A stretch of DNA of 56,214 nt from CADEEN01 sp031389585 (GCA_031389585.1 JANMSS010000027.1:1-56214), one strand, 5' to 3'; counted from the first letter of the stretch, positions 8,632 through 16,971 are shown. Notes: a model not told the origin generated them from the letters alone. Translations and numbers: made by a program.

Positions 8632-10179
8632 TCATGCGGCCTCGGCGATCGGGCCGGCGCCACCCATCAGGCGGCCCAGCGCAGCGACGTTGCACTGCTC
8701 GATCGGCAACTCGCCGGCAATGCGTCCACCGTGCATCACCAGCACGCGGTCGGCCAGCGCCAGGATTTCGTCGAGCTCGGAGGACACCAGCAGCACCGCG
8801 CCACCCGCATCGCGCATGGCGCGCAAACGCTCATGGATGAACTCGATGGCGCCGATATCGACGCCGCGGGTGGGTTGGCCGACCAGCAGCACTCGAGGTT
8901 CGGGCATGGCCTCACGCGCCAGCACCAGCTTCTGCTGGTTGCCGCCGGAAAAATTGGCGCACTTGAGCGTGATGTCGCGCGGCCGCACGTCATAGCGCTC
9001 CATCATCGTCGCCGTGTCGGTCTTCATCACCGGCTGGCGCAGCCAGCCCAGCCGGTCGTAGCGGGGGCGCTGCTGATAGCCCAGTACGGCCGACTCCCAC
9101 GCCGCAAAGGGCAACACCAGACCGCGCCGCTGGCGGTCTTCGGGCACATGGGCAATGCGCAATTCGCGCGCCTGGTCGGGTCGCATCCAATGCGTTGCCG
9201 TAAAGCGGGCATTGCCGACTTCCAGCGAACCCGTCTGCGGCGTCAACAGGCCCGCCAGCGCGTCGAGTAACTCACTCTGACCGTTGCCGGAAACGCCCGC
9301 GATGCCGACGATCTCGCCTGCGCGCAGCGCCAACGACACATCCACCAGCCGCGGCACACCCAGGTCATCACGCCACTGCAGACCGGAGGCACGCAGCAGC
9401 ACTTCGCCGCCACCCGCGACAGTGGTCGCGGCAACGCGGCCGAGATTCACGTGGCGACCGACCATGGCCTGCGCCAGGCCGTCCAGGCTGATGTCGGCAA
9501 TGCGCGTGTCGAGCACCACGGCACCGCCGCGCATCACCGTCACCGCGTCGGCCAGCGCCATGATCTCTTTCAACTTGTGCGTGATCAGCAGAATCGTCGT
9601 GCCGCGTGCGCGCAGGTGGCGCAGTGTCTCGAAAAGCTGCTCGGTCTCCTGCGGCGTGAGCACAGCGGTCGGCTCGTCCAGGATCAGGATCCGCGCGCCG
9701 CGGTACAGCGCCTTCAGGATCTCCAGCCTCTGGCGTTCGCCGACAGGCAAGTTGGCCACGGTCTTGTCGAGATCGACCACCAGCCCGGTGTCGCGCATCA
9801 GTGCTTCGAGCTTGGTCCGCACCTGGGCCCGCGCGGCAGGCAGGTACCAGGCCGGCTCGGCTCCCAACATCACGTTGTCCAGCGCCGAGAAGGTCTCGAC
9901 CAGCATGAAATGCTGGTGGACCATGCCGATGCCAAGCGCAATAGCGTCGCGTGAGTGGTGAATTTGCGCGGCCTTGCCCTCGATCTCGATGCTGCCGCTG
10001 TCGGACTGGTAGAAGCCGTACAGGATCGACATCAGGGTGCTCTTGCCGGCACCGTTCTCGCCGACGATGCCATGCACGGTGCCAGCCTCGACCTTCAGGT
10101 CGACGCCGACATTGGCGCGCACGGCGCCGAAGCGCTTGTCGATCGCCCGCATACAGACGGCGGGCGGCTTTGCGTTCAC
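8632..10179 (-). CDS. Nucleoside ABC transporter, duplicated ATPase
   Basis: A 515-residue protein with two fused nucleotide-binding domains, as in RbsA, MglA and YufO. The first has Walker A GENGAGKST, signature LPVGERQRLEILKAL and Walker B ILILDEPTAVLT. The second has a degenerate Walker A (GVSGNGQSE, no Lys-Ser/Thr), signature FSGGNQQKLVLARE and LLVGQPTRGVDIGA. One competent and one degenerate site is normal for this class. The open frame runs 264 bp further upstream through a hairpin-rich intergenic region, and that extension resembles no protein. I therefore chose the GTG at 10179 (VNAKPPAVCMRAIDKRFG), which gives family length. It energises the two permeases that follow. Confidence 0.92.
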   Translation of the reverse strand: MNAKPPAVCMRAIDKRFGAVRANVGVDLKVEAGTVHGIVGENGAGKSTLMSILYGFYQSDSGSIEIEGKAAQIHHSRDAIALGIGMVHQHFMLVETFSALDNVMLGAEPAWYLPAARAQVRTKLEALMRDTGLVVDLDKTVANLPVGERQRLEILKALYRGARILILDEPTAVLTPQETEQLFETLRHLRARGTTILLITHKLKEIMALADAVTVMRGGAVVLDTRIADISLDGLAQAMVGRHVNLGRVAATTVAGGGEVLLRASGLQWRDDLGVPRLVDVSLALRAGEIVGIAGVSGNGQSELLDALAGLLTPQTGSLEVGNARFTATHWMRPDQARELRIAHVPEDRQRRGLVLPFAAWESAVLGYQQRPRYDRLGWLRQPVMKTDTATMMERYDVRPRDITLKCANFSGGNQQKLVLAREAMPEPRVLLVGQPTRGVDIGAIEFIHERLRAMRDAGGAVLLVSSELDEILALADRVLVMHGGRIAGELPIEQCNVAALGRLMGGAGPIAEAA

Positions 10180-10261
10180 GAGACTCGCGCGACTCGATGG
10201 CCTTCCAAGCAACCACCGCGGATCCGGCTCTGCCGGTCCGCCAGCGTGCCTTGCAGGCCGC

Positions 10262-10362
10262 ATGGCCGCGAGTCGCGGCCATTTCTCGGCCCGTCCAAGC
10301 CGACGCAGGTCGGCTTGGAGTCGCGGGCCTCGACCCCCTTGGGGGGGAGCGGCGAAGCCGCT
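10262..10362. repeat. Cluster of hairpins (REP-like) between binding-protein and ATPase genes
   Basis: Three perfect or near-perfect inverted repeats lie in 101 bases. 10262-10271 pairs with 10273-10282; 10294-10304 pairs with 10309-10319 (11 bp, loop GCAG); and 10348-10353 pairs with 10357-10362, next to a run of C then G at 10334-10347. They sit 3' of the binding-protein gene and 5' of the ATPase gene of the same transcript. Such intercistronic palindromes often stabilise the upstream mRNA and lower downstream expression, as at E. coli malE-malF. That role is inferred here. The G/C-rich 10330-10370 part resembles palindromic elements scattered in Burkholderiales genomes. Confidence 0.65.
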
Positions 10363-10372
10363 TCGGGGGTGG

Positions 10373-11344
10373 TCAACACTTATTGGCGGCCATGTAGTCG
10401 ATGACCTTGATCTTGCCGCTGATGATGTCGGCGCGCGCCGCATCGACCTTGGTCTTCATGTCGGCCGACACGAGCTTGGCATTGTGCTGGTCCATCGCCA
10501 CATCGACGCCACCTTCCTTCAGACCCAGCGAGGTGACGCCCGCCTTGTGCTGCTTGAAGCTGGAATGGACGGCGTTGTCGACGCGCTTGACCATCGAGGT
10601 CAGCATCGTGCCGGGATGCATATGATTCTGGTTGCTATCGACACCGATGGCCAGCTTGCCGGCGTCCTTGGCTGCCTGGTAGACACCGACCCCGGTGCCG
10701 CCCGCCGCCGCAAAGATCACGTCGACGCCCTTGGCGAACTGCGCCTTGGCCAGCTCGCCACCGCGCGCCGGGTCGTTCCAGGCGCTGGGCGTGGTGCCGG
10801 TCATGTTGGCGCTGACCTCGACCTTGGCATTGGCGTGCCGCGCGCCCTGCTCGTAGCCGCACTGGAACTTGCGGATCAGCGGCACGTCCATGCCACCGAC
10901 AAAGCCGACCTTCCCGGTCTTGCTGGCCATCGCGGCCATCATGCCGACCAGGAAGCTGCCTTCATGCTCCTTGAACACCACCGATTCGACGTTGGGCAGG
11001 TTGATGACGGAATCGATGATCGCGAAATTGAGCTTGGGAAACTCCTTGGCGACCTTCTCCATGGCCGAGCCCTGCGAGAAGCCGATGCCGACGATCGGGT
11101 TGGCGCCACGCTCGGCCATCTTGCGCATGGCCTGCTCGCGCTGGGCGGCGTTGGCGATCTCGAACTCAAGGTACGGCTTGTTGGTCTCCTTCTTCCAGCG
11201 CTCGGCGCCGTTGAAGGCTGCTTCGTTGAAGGATTTGTCGAATTTGCCGCCCATGTCGAAGATGACAGCGGGCTGCGACTGCGCGGCGGCCAGCGAGCAT
11301 GCCGCGGTGGCGGCCAGGGCGGTGCAGAGCATGGTGAACTTCAT
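10373..11344 (-). CDS. BMP-family nucleoside-binding protein
   Basis: A 323-residue periplasmic substrate-binding protein of the Bmp/Med family (PnrA/NupN-like), which typically binds purine and pyrimidine nucleosides. Residues 1 to about 22 form a signal peptide (MKFTMLCTALAATAACSLAAA). Family landmarks follow: FDMGGKFDKSFNEAAFNGAERW, NPIVGIGFSQGSAM, GSFLVGMMAAMASKTGKVGFVGGMDVPLIRKF, and FAAAGGTGVGVYQAAK. The ATG at 11344 is preceded by GGAAGGA at proper spacing; 17 upstream codons of the frame are not conserved. It is the first gene of the importer and salvage run and is divergent from adenosine deaminase. Confidence 0.93.
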   Translation of the reverse strand: MKFTMLCTALAATAACSLAAAQSQPAVIFDMGGKFDKSFNEAAFNGAERWKKETNKPYLEFEIANAAQREQAMRKMAERGANPIVGIGFSQGSAMEKVAKEFPKLNFAIIDSVINLPNVESVVFKEHEGSFLVGMMAAMASKTGKVGFVGGMDVPLIRKFQCGYEQGARHANAKVEVSANMTGTTPSAWNDPARGGELAKAQFAKGVDVIFAAAGGTGVGVYQAAKDAGKLAIGVDSNQNHMHPGTMLTSMVKRVDNAVHSSFKQHKAGVTSLGLKEGGVDVAMDQHNAKLVSADMKTKVDAARADIISGKIKVIDYMAANKC

Positions 11345-11439
11345 GGCGAGTCGTCCTTCCCGGCGGGGTGATTGAGAGGTGCCGCAGGATATCAACAGGC
11401 GAGCCGATTCGGGCTAGGGGCCTGCACTACGATGGCGAG

Positions 11440-12492
11440 ATGCAAGAAACTGTTCGCTTGGCGGCACTGGCCCGAGAGATGCCCAAAGTCTTGCTGCACG
11501 AGCACCTCGATGGCAGCCTGCGGGTGGCCACCCTGTTCGAACTGCTGCAAGCCCGCGGCATCGACCCGCCGGCGGCGAGTGCGGGCGACCTGGCGCGCTG
11601 GTTCGACGCCCATGCGCATGCCGGCAGCCTGACCGAATATCTGCAGGGCTTTGCCCTCACTGTGGAGGCGATGGCCAGTCCTTCGGCACTAGAGCGCGTG
11701 GCCTTCGAGGCGGCCGAGGATGCGCTCGAGGACGGCGCCGTGCTGGCCGAGTTCCGCATCGCGCCGCTGCTGTTCGAAGCCCATGGCGTGCCCGGCGACG
11801 AGGCTGTCGAGGCCCTGCTGGCCGGCCTGGCCCGCAGCGCCCTGCCCTCTGGATTGATCGTCTGTGCGATGCGCGAGCTGCCTGAGTCGGAATCCCTGCG
11901 CGCGGCCCGACTCGCACTGCGCTATCAGGGTCGCGGTGTCGCCGGCTTCGACCTGGCCGGCGCGGAGTTCGGTCATCCGCCCGCCGAGCATGCCCGCGCG
12001 CTGGCGTTGTGCCGCGACGCGGGACTGCCGCTGACGCTGCACGCCGGCGAGGCCGATGCGGCCGAGCGCGTGCTAGAAGCGGTTCGGCTGGGTGCCAGGC
12101 GCATTGGCCATGGGGTGCGCCTGATCGATGCGCTGGGCGACCCGGCGCGCCGCGTGCTGATCGACGAGATTCGCGAGCGCAACGTGCATCTTGAGGTCTG
12201 CCCGACCAGCAATGTGCACACTGGCGCCGCCGCGTCGATTGCCGCGCACCCGATCACGGCGTTGTGGCAGGCTGGCTTGTCGCTGAGCTTCCACACCGAC
12301 AACCGGCTGATGTCACGCATCACGTTCAGCAGCGAGGCACGCGTGCTGTTGCAGGACACGCCGCTCACCGCCGCCGACCTGTTGCGCATGGGCCTGCAGG
12401 CCGCCCGGCATTCGTTCCTCGATGCGACTACCCGCGAAAACGCGGCCACCCGAATGACCGCCTGGGCCGCGAGCCAGGCGCTCACGCTCTAG
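11440..12492 (+). CDS. add: Adenosine deaminase
   Basis: A 350-residue amidohydrolase that should convert (deoxy)adenosine to (deoxy)inosine, which the adjacent purine nucleoside phosphorylase can use. The zinc motif H-x-H is in LLHEHLDGSLR (about residues 19-21). HAGEAD carries the zinc His and the catalytic Glu region, RRIGHGVRL carries the catalytic His, and CPTSNVHTGA follows. The last zinc-ligand motif reads FHTDNRLMS, so the second Asp of the animal-type TDD is Asn; this TDN form is common in actinobacterial and several proteobacterial enzymes. The ATG at 11440 gives family length; 24 further upstream codons are not conserved. The gene is divergent from the nucleoside importer. Confidence 0.9.
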   Translation: MQETVRLAALAREMPKVLLHEHLDGSLRVATLFELLQARGIDPPAASAGDLARWFDAHAHAGSLTEYLQGFALTVEAMASPSALERVAFEAAEDALEDGAVLAEFRIAPLLFEAHGVPGDEAVEALLAGLARSALPSGLIVCAMRELPESESLRAARLALRYQGRGVAGFDLAGAEFGHPPAEHARALALCRDAGLPLTLHAGEADAAERVLEAVRLGARRIGHGVRLIDALGDPARRVLIDEIRERNVHLEVCPTSNVHTGAAASIAAHPITALWQAGLSLSFHTDNRLMSRITFSSEARVLLQDTPLTAADLLRMGLQAARHSFLDATTRENAATRMTAWAASQALTL

Positions 12493-12599
12493 CACGCCAA
12501 GGTGGCGCGCGCTGCGGCCAGAATGCGCGCCAGGCGCAGTCGCCGCCAAGAATAGACACCGAGGACCCGAGGATTGAACTGCTCTCCGATCCGCAAGCC

Positions 12600-12815
12600 T
12601 GGATCGCCTCACCCGACGACCGCCGCGTGCGCCTGTCGACGCTAACCGACGCCGGCCACTGGCAACTGCAGCAAGCCATTCCCTCCATGCTGCGCGCCCA
12701 GGAACGCATGCTTGAGCCGCTGCCCAAGCGCGACCGGGTCGAGTTCATGCGCATGCTGCGCATCCTGGTGAGAGCCAACAACGAACTCAGCCGCGCACAC
12801 TGCGAGCTCGGATAA
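12600..12815 (+). pseudogene. Remnant of a MarR-family regulator (C-terminal part only)
   Basis: In frame, ASPDDRRVRLSTLTDAG is the wing of a MarR winged helix. It is followed by an alpha-helical dimerisation tail (QQAIPSMLRAQERMLEPLPKR, then DRVEFMRMLRILVRANNEL) ending in TAA at 12815. About 70 residues remain of a usual 140-160. The N-terminal dimerisation helices and the recognition helix are absent: upstream sequence in all frames runs directly into the add gene. No ATG opens this part properly. It is therefore a decayed or truncated gene. An 8-bp stem (12816-12823 with 12830-12837) directly after the stop may be its old terminator. Confidence 0.7.
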
Positions 12816-12837
12816 CGCAGCGCAGACAAGCGCTGCG
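12816..12837 (+). terminator. Hairpin after the MarR remnant
   Basis: CGCAGCGC pairs perfectly with GCGCTGCG over a six-base loop, starting at the base after the TAA stop. There is no T run, so termination is not assured. The rest of the 12838-12985 gap shows no gene; a weaker mismatched stem sits near 12885-12905. Confidence 0.4.
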
Positions 12838-12985
12838 CCAAATCTGCGGTTGGCGCCTTCAGGACAATGCGCTGCAGGGAGCCTGACGCACGGCGCGTCC
12901 GTCAGCCTGGGCGTCGATCGCATGAACTCGGGAATCGGTCCGCGCCTGCCGGAATAACGGCACGCAGACCGCACGGCCTCAGGCT

Positions 12986-13552
12986 TTAGATACGGTAGCC
13001 GAAACGCTCCAGCATCGCCGGCACGGCATGCCGCATGTGCAAGGAAATCCCGAGCGCCGCCATGTGGTTGCTGTCGCGGCTGAGCAGCGTCTGTGACAGC
13101 GGCAGGAATTCCTGCTCTTCGTAGCGCGCGTGGCCGATATAGGTGTCGACCAGCCGCTGTACGGCGGCGGCGTCCACATCACTGTCCAGGCCCTTGCCGA
13201 CCGCGCGCAGCGCCGGCTCCAGGCGCGACCACATGGCCTCGATCTGCCTATGCTCGGCGACCAGTCGATCGACGATCACCTGGACCTGCTCTCGTTCAGG
13301 GCCGCGCTTGGCACTGGCCAGCACGGCAGGGAACAGCTCTTGCTCCTCTTCGGAGTGGTGCTCGTGGACGGCGCCGCGAAAGAAGGCCACGGTTTCGCGC
13401 GCGATCCGCCGTGCCTGCGCGGCCGGCTCCAGCAGCGCCGGCAACCCGGCCAAGACCTGCAATTGGCGCGTGATGCCGACGTGGCATTGGGAAAAGTTGG
13501 TCAGCGGCGCGTCCGGCGCGGCCGGACCAGGGCTCGGATCGTGCGTGGTCAT
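12986..13552 (-). CDS. Hemerythrin HHE-domain protein
   Basis: A 188-residue all-helical protein of the hemerythrin/HHE cation-binding family, which can carry a di-iron centre that binds oxygen or nitric oxide or senses redox state. Candidate iron ligands are in HVGITRQL near the N-terminus, AVHEHHSEEEQELFP, LVAEHRQIEAMW and YIGHARYEEQEFLPL, spaced as in a four-helix bundle. There is no signal peptide, so it is probably cytoplasmic. The ATG at 13552 has AGGAGG about eight bases upstream. The frame continues upstream to overlap the tRNA-Val gene, which rules out the longer start. Neighbouring genes do not reveal its specific job. Confidence 0.85.
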   Translation of the reverse strand: MTTHDPSPGPAAPDAPLTNFSQCHVGITRQLQVLAGLPALLEPAAQARRIARETVAFFRGAVHEHHSEEEQELFPAVLASAKRGPEREQVQVIVDRLVAEHRQIEAMWSRLEPALRAVGKGLDSDVDAAAVQRLVDTYIGHARYEEQEFLPLSQTLLSRDSNHMAALGISLHMRHAVPAMLERFGYRI

Positions 13553-13656
13553 GGCGGGTCCTCCTCTCGCGCGCGGCTCTGGCGCGCGCTCAGCGCAGCT
13601 TAGGGGTAACGGATTCGCCGGCGCTTGCGACAGCTCAAGGTCCCAGCCGGCCGGGC

Positions 13657-13688
13657 AAAAAAAAACACTTGGCGTTTCTGCCAAGTGC
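13657..13688 (-). terminator. Intrinsic terminator of tRNA-Val
   Basis: On the minus strand an 8-bp stem (CACTTGGC with GCCAAGTG, loop AGAAAC) is followed by nine consecutive T residues (A run at 13657-13665 on the plus strand). It lies about 20 bp past the tRNA 3' end. This is the clearest Rho-independent terminator in the window. Confidence 0.9.
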
Positions 13689-13707
13689 TTGATTTCCCTA
13701 CCGTGTT

Positions 13708-13784
13708 TGGTAGGCGCGATTGGACTCGAACCAACGACCCCCACCATGTCAAGGTGGTGCTCTAACCAGCTGAGCTACGCGCCT
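13708..13784 (-). tRNA. tRNA-Val (anticodon GAC)
   Basis: The minus strand folds into a full cloverleaf of 77 bases including an encoded CCA. The acceptor stem AGGCGCG pairs with CGCGCCT, the D arm starts TAGCTCAGCTGGTTAGAGC, and the anticodon stem-loop is CCACCTTGACATGGTGG with anticodon GAC. The T arm is GTTGG-TTCGAGT-CCAAT. It lies between relA and the hemerythrin gene, on the same strand as both, with a strong terminator after it. Confidence 0.97.
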
Positions 13785-13795
13785 GGAAGGGCGGC

Positions 13796-13801
13796 ATTGT
13801 A
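13796..13801 (-). promoter_or_regulatory. Possible -10 element for tRNA-Val
   Basis: The minus strand reads TACAAT (five of six to TATAAT), 12 bp upstream of the mature tRNA 5' end, as expected for a short tRNA leader. No convincing -35 is visible; it would fall inside the 3' end of relA. Confidence 0.35.
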
Positions 13802-13815
13802 GCAGCGGGTTTTCT

Positions 13816-16038
13816 TCACTTTCGCCGCGCCGCGCGCACGCCGCCGATCTGTGCCACCTGCGCCAGAACCTGGTTCAGGCGCTCGGTGTTTCCGACCTCG
13901 ACCGTGAAAGTCATCCAGGCCACCGCACCGCCGCTGCCCTTGACGTTCTGGCTGTTGACGCCGGTCACGTTGACCTTTTCCTTGGCGAACACTTCGGTGA
14001 TGTCGCGCAGCAGCCCGGGCCGATCGCCGGCTTCGACGAGCACGTCGATCGGGTACAGACCGCCCTCCTTGGGGCCGCGGCCCCATTCGACTTCGATCAC
14101 GCGCTCGGGCGAGCGCTCGCGCATATGGCGCAGGTTGCTGCAATGGCGGCGGTGGATGGCCACGCCCTTGCCGCGGGTGACAAAGCCGTCGATGGCATCG
14201 GGCGGCGCAGGCCGGCAGCAACGCGCCAGCGTCGTCATCAAGGAATCGACACCGACCACCAGTACGCCGCCGCGGCCGGCGCCGTCTTCGACCCGCGAGC
14301 GCTTGAGCAGCGGCGCCGCTTCGGTCGCTGCAGGCGCGGTCGGGCGCAGCAGTTGCTCGATCGTGCGCAACGACAGCTCATCCTTGCCCACAACTTCGAA
14401 CAGGGCTTCGGCATTCTTGAAACCCAGCCGCGTTGCCAGTTCGTCGTGCTTGACCGCTGTCTTGCCCTCGCGTTGCAGCAGCTTCTCGACCAGGTCGCGG
14501 CCCTTGGCGATGGTTTGCACCTGGGCCCGAGCGTTGAACCAGGCGCGTACCTTGGCGCGCGAACGTGCGCCGGCCAAGTAGCTCAGCTCGGGGTTGAGCC
14601 AGTCGAGCGACGGTCCGCCTTCCTTGACGGCGGTGATCTCAACGGTCTGGCCGTTGGCCAGCGGCGTACTCAGTGGAACCTGCACGCCGTCGACCCGCGC
14701 GCCACGGCAACGGTGCCCGAGGTCGGTGTGCAGCACATAGGCGAAGTCGATCGGCGTGGCGCCGGCCGGCAATTCGACCACCGTGGCTTGCGGCGTGAAG
14801 ACGTAGATGCGGTCTTCGGGCGCCTCGCCGGCGGTCGGTGCAGCGACGAAGTCGCGCTCCCAGGCCAGCAATTGGCGCAGCACCGCCTTGCGCGCCTGGG
14901 CAATGCGTTCGTCGTCGCTGCCTGCCGCGCTGACACCGCCATAGCCTTTGACGCCCGCCTCCTTGTAGGCCCAGTGGGCGGCAACGCCAAATTCGGCGTG
15001 CTCGTGCATGGCGCGCGTGCGGATCTGGATCTCCACCGCCTGCTCACGATCGGTGCGCACCACGGTGTGCAGCGACTGGTAGCCATTGGGTTTGGGCTTG
15101 GCGATGTAGTCGTCAAACTCGCCAGCCACTGCGATCCATCGCTCATGCACGCGCGCCAACACGGCGTAACAGGCGGCCACATCCTGCACGATCACGCGCA
15201 CCGCGCGCAGGTCGAACACCTGGGCGAAATCGAGTTGCTTGCCCTGCATCTTTTTCCAGATGCTGAACAGGTGCTTGGGTCGGCCCTGGACCTCGGCTTG
15301 AACGCCATGCGCCTGCAAGTCGGCAGCCAGCGCGTTGCGGAAGTCATCGATGGCGGCCTCGCGCGTGCTGCGCGTCTCATCGAGCCAACCAGCGACACGC
15401 TTGTACTCGGCCGGTTGCAGGAAGCGAAAGGCCAGGTCTTCGAGTTCCCACTTGATCTGCCAGATGCCCAGGCGGTTGGCCAGCGGCGCGAACACGAGTT
15501 GCGACTCGCGCGCCACCTGTTCGGGGCAGGCCACGCGTGCCGCGGCATGCCAGCGCAGCGTTTGCAGGCGCGAGGCCAGTCGCAACAGCACCACGCGCAG
15601 GTCGCGCGAGAAGGCCAGCAGCATCTTCCTCACGCGCTCGGTCTGCTCGGCCTGGGCCGCCGCGTCGCCTGCCGGGTGCGCTTGCCGCGCGGCGCGCTGG
15701 ATCTGCACCAGCTTGCGTGTGTGCCCTACCAGGCTGGCGTAGCTCTCGCCAAAGGCCTTGGCGACCACCTCTTCGGGCCTCTGCAGCCAGTCGCCGGCAT
15801 AGACCAGGTAGGCGGCGGCCTGCATCGCCGGAGCCGCGCCAATGTTGTGCAGGACGGCGGCCACGCCATCGGCGTGGGCGAGCGCGTCTTCACCGGTGTC
15901 CAGCTGGTGGCCGGCGAGCAACGGCTCGGCAAAGGCGCGTGCGCGGACCAATGCCGCAGCGCCCTGATCGGCGGGCGCGTCATCGGCCAGGCGCACGATC
16001 GGTGCTGCAGCCAGCGCGGCGGTGCCCAGGGTCTTCAT
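13816..16038 (-). CDS. relA: GTP pyrophosphokinase RelA, (p)ppGpp synthetase I
   Basis: A 740-residue long RSH protein that makes (p)ppGpp on starved ribosomes. The HD hydrolase region is degenerate: the place of the catalytic His-Asp reads AAYLVYAGDW. The synthetase domain is intact, with HLFSIWKKMQGK, FDLRAVRVIV, and GEFDDYIAKPKPNGYQSLHT. That EFDD is the E-x-D-D version typical of monofunctional RelA rather than the R-x-K-D of SpoT/Rel. A TGS domain follows (IYVFTPQATVVELPAGATPIDFAY), then a C-terminal ACT domain (VLVEAGDRPGLLRDITEVF). The ATG at 16038 overlaps the upstream hydrolase stop by four bases. A longer upstream frame is a shadow of that hydrolase. SpoT is presumably elsewhere. 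Confidence 0.95.
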   Translation of the reverse strand: MKTLGTAALAAAPIVRLADDAPADQGAAALVRARAFAEPLLAGHQLDTGEDALAHADGVAAVLHNIGAAPAMQAAAYLVYAGDWLQRPEEVVAKAFGESYASLVGHTRKLVQIQRAARQAHPAGDAAAQAEQTERVRKMLLAFSRDLRVVLLRLASRLQTLRWHAAARVACPEQVARESQLVFAPLANRLGIWQIKWELEDLAFRFLQPAEYKRVAGWLDETRSTREAAIDDFRNALAADLQAHGVQAEVQGRPKHLFSIWKKMQGKQLDFAQVFDLRAVRVIVQDVAACYAVLARVHERWIAVAGEFDDYIAKPKPNGYQSLHTVVRTDREQAVEIQIRTRAMHEHAEFGVAAHWAYKEAGVKGYGGVSAAGSDDERIAQARKAVLRQLLAWERDFVAAPTAGEAPEDRIYVFTPQATVVELPAGATPIDFAYVLHTDLGHRCRGARVDGVQVPLSTPLANGQTVEITAVKEGGPSLDWLNPELSYLAGARSRAKVRAWFNARAQVQTIAKGRDLVEKLLQREGKTAVKHDELATRLGFKNAEALFEVVGKDELSLRTIEQLLRPTAPAATEAAPLLKRSRVEDGAGRGGVLVVGVDSLMTTLARCCRPAPPDAIDGFVTRGKGVAIHRRHCSNLRHMRERSPERVIEVEWGRGPKEGGLYPIDVLVEAGDRPGLLRDITEVFAKEKVNVTGVNSQNVKGSGGAVAWMTFTVEVGNTERLNQVLAQVAQIGGVRAARRK

Positions 16039-16919
16039 GGCGCCAGCAGGAACTCCCGCACCACCTCGACCTGATCGGGTTGCACCAGCATGGGCGCATG
16101 GCCGACACCGGCAAACTCGACCAGCCGCGCTCGCGGGCCACGCACTGTCATCGCCTGCGCGGTGGCGTGCGAGAGCAAGTCGCTGTCGGCGCCGCGCAGC
16201 AGCAGGGTGGGCAGCGTGAGCTGGTCGTAGGCCTGCCACAGCAGCGCCTCGCCGGCCTGCGCAAACTCGGGCGTCGCCGCGCGGAAAGGCACGGCGATGC
16301 CAGGGTCGTAGTGCGGCTTGAAGCCATCGCCCTCGGGTACCAACTGCGGCGCCGACAACGCCAACCACTGTGCTCGCGTGTGCGGGCCGAAGCTCGACGC
16401 AATGGCCCACATCGCGTCGGCGCCCTCCTCGAGCGTGCGCCAATGGGCAGGCGCGCCGAGGTAGGTGCCGATGCGCACCAGCGACGCCGCCTCGATGGTT
16501 GGGCCGATGTCATTCAACACCAGCCGGCGCAGCGGCGAACCCGACAGCGCCGCCACCCCCAGGCCGATCAGCCCGCCCATTGAGGTGCCGACCCAATCCA
16601 CCGTCGTGGCATTCAGCCGCGCCAGCAGCGTGACCATGTCGGCGATGTACTGCGGCAACTGGTAGCCGAGCGGGTTTTCGAGCCGGTCGGAGCGACCGCG
16701 ACCCACAACGTCGGGGCAAACGACGCGGTAGCTGCTGCACAGCGAGCGTGCCAGCGTGTCGAAGTCGCGCCCTTGGCGTGACAGGCCGTGCACGCAGATC
16801 ACCACCCGCGGGTTGGCGGGATCGCCCCATTCCCAGTAGGCCATGCGGTGCAGCGCCATCCGCGTCGGGCTGGGGGTGTCCGCGCATTGCACGTGGTTGA
16901 GTTGCGGCTGATTGGTCAC
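16035..16919 (-). CDS. Alpha/beta hydrolase
   Basis: A 294-residue alpha/beta-hydrolase-fold protein. The oxyanion-hole motif is CVHGLSRQG. The nucleophile elbow is GTSMGG (Ser at about residue 113). The acid is probably the Asp in LLRGADSDLLS, and the catalytic His is in GVGHAPML near the C-terminus. There is no signal peptide. Its stop overlaps the relA start (ATGA), so the two are co-translated. The 5' side faces bdhA across 52 bp. The substrate is unknown; proximity to bdhA suggests a short-chain ester or hydroxybutyrate oligomer, but that is inference only. Confidence 0.87.
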   Translation of the reverse strand: MTNQPQLNHVQCADTPSPTRMALHRMAYWEWGDPANPRVVICVHGLSRQGRDFDTLARSLCSSYRVVCPDVVGRGRSDRLENPLGYQLPQYIADMVTLLARLNATTVDWVGTSMGGLIGLGVAALSGSPLRRLVLNDIGPTIEAASLVRIGTYLGAPAHWRTLEEGADAMWAIASSFGPHTRAQWLALSAPQLVPEGDGFKPHYDPGIAVPFRAATPEFAQAGEALLWQAYDQLTLPTLLLRGADSDLLSHATAQAMTVRGPRARLVEFAGVGHAPMLVQPDQVEVVREFLLAP

Positions 16920-16941
16920 ATGAAGCCCCTCGTTCGATAAT
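16912..16941 (+). promoter_or_regulatory. Possible sigma-70 promoter for bdhA
   Basis: TTGGTC at 16912-16917 and GATAAT at 16936-16941 are 18 bp apart. They would start RNA near 16948, about 24 bases before the bdhA ATG. The -35 half is weak (three of six) and overlaps the first codons of the divergent hydrolase. Confidence 0.35.
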
Positions 16942-16971
16942 CGATGCTACCAACGACAGGAGGTCTCTTTC

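Noticed and set aside
13708..13784. tRNA-Val as an integration site
   Set aside because: No integrase gene, no repeat of the tRNA 3' end and no foreign-looking DNA is seen on either side.
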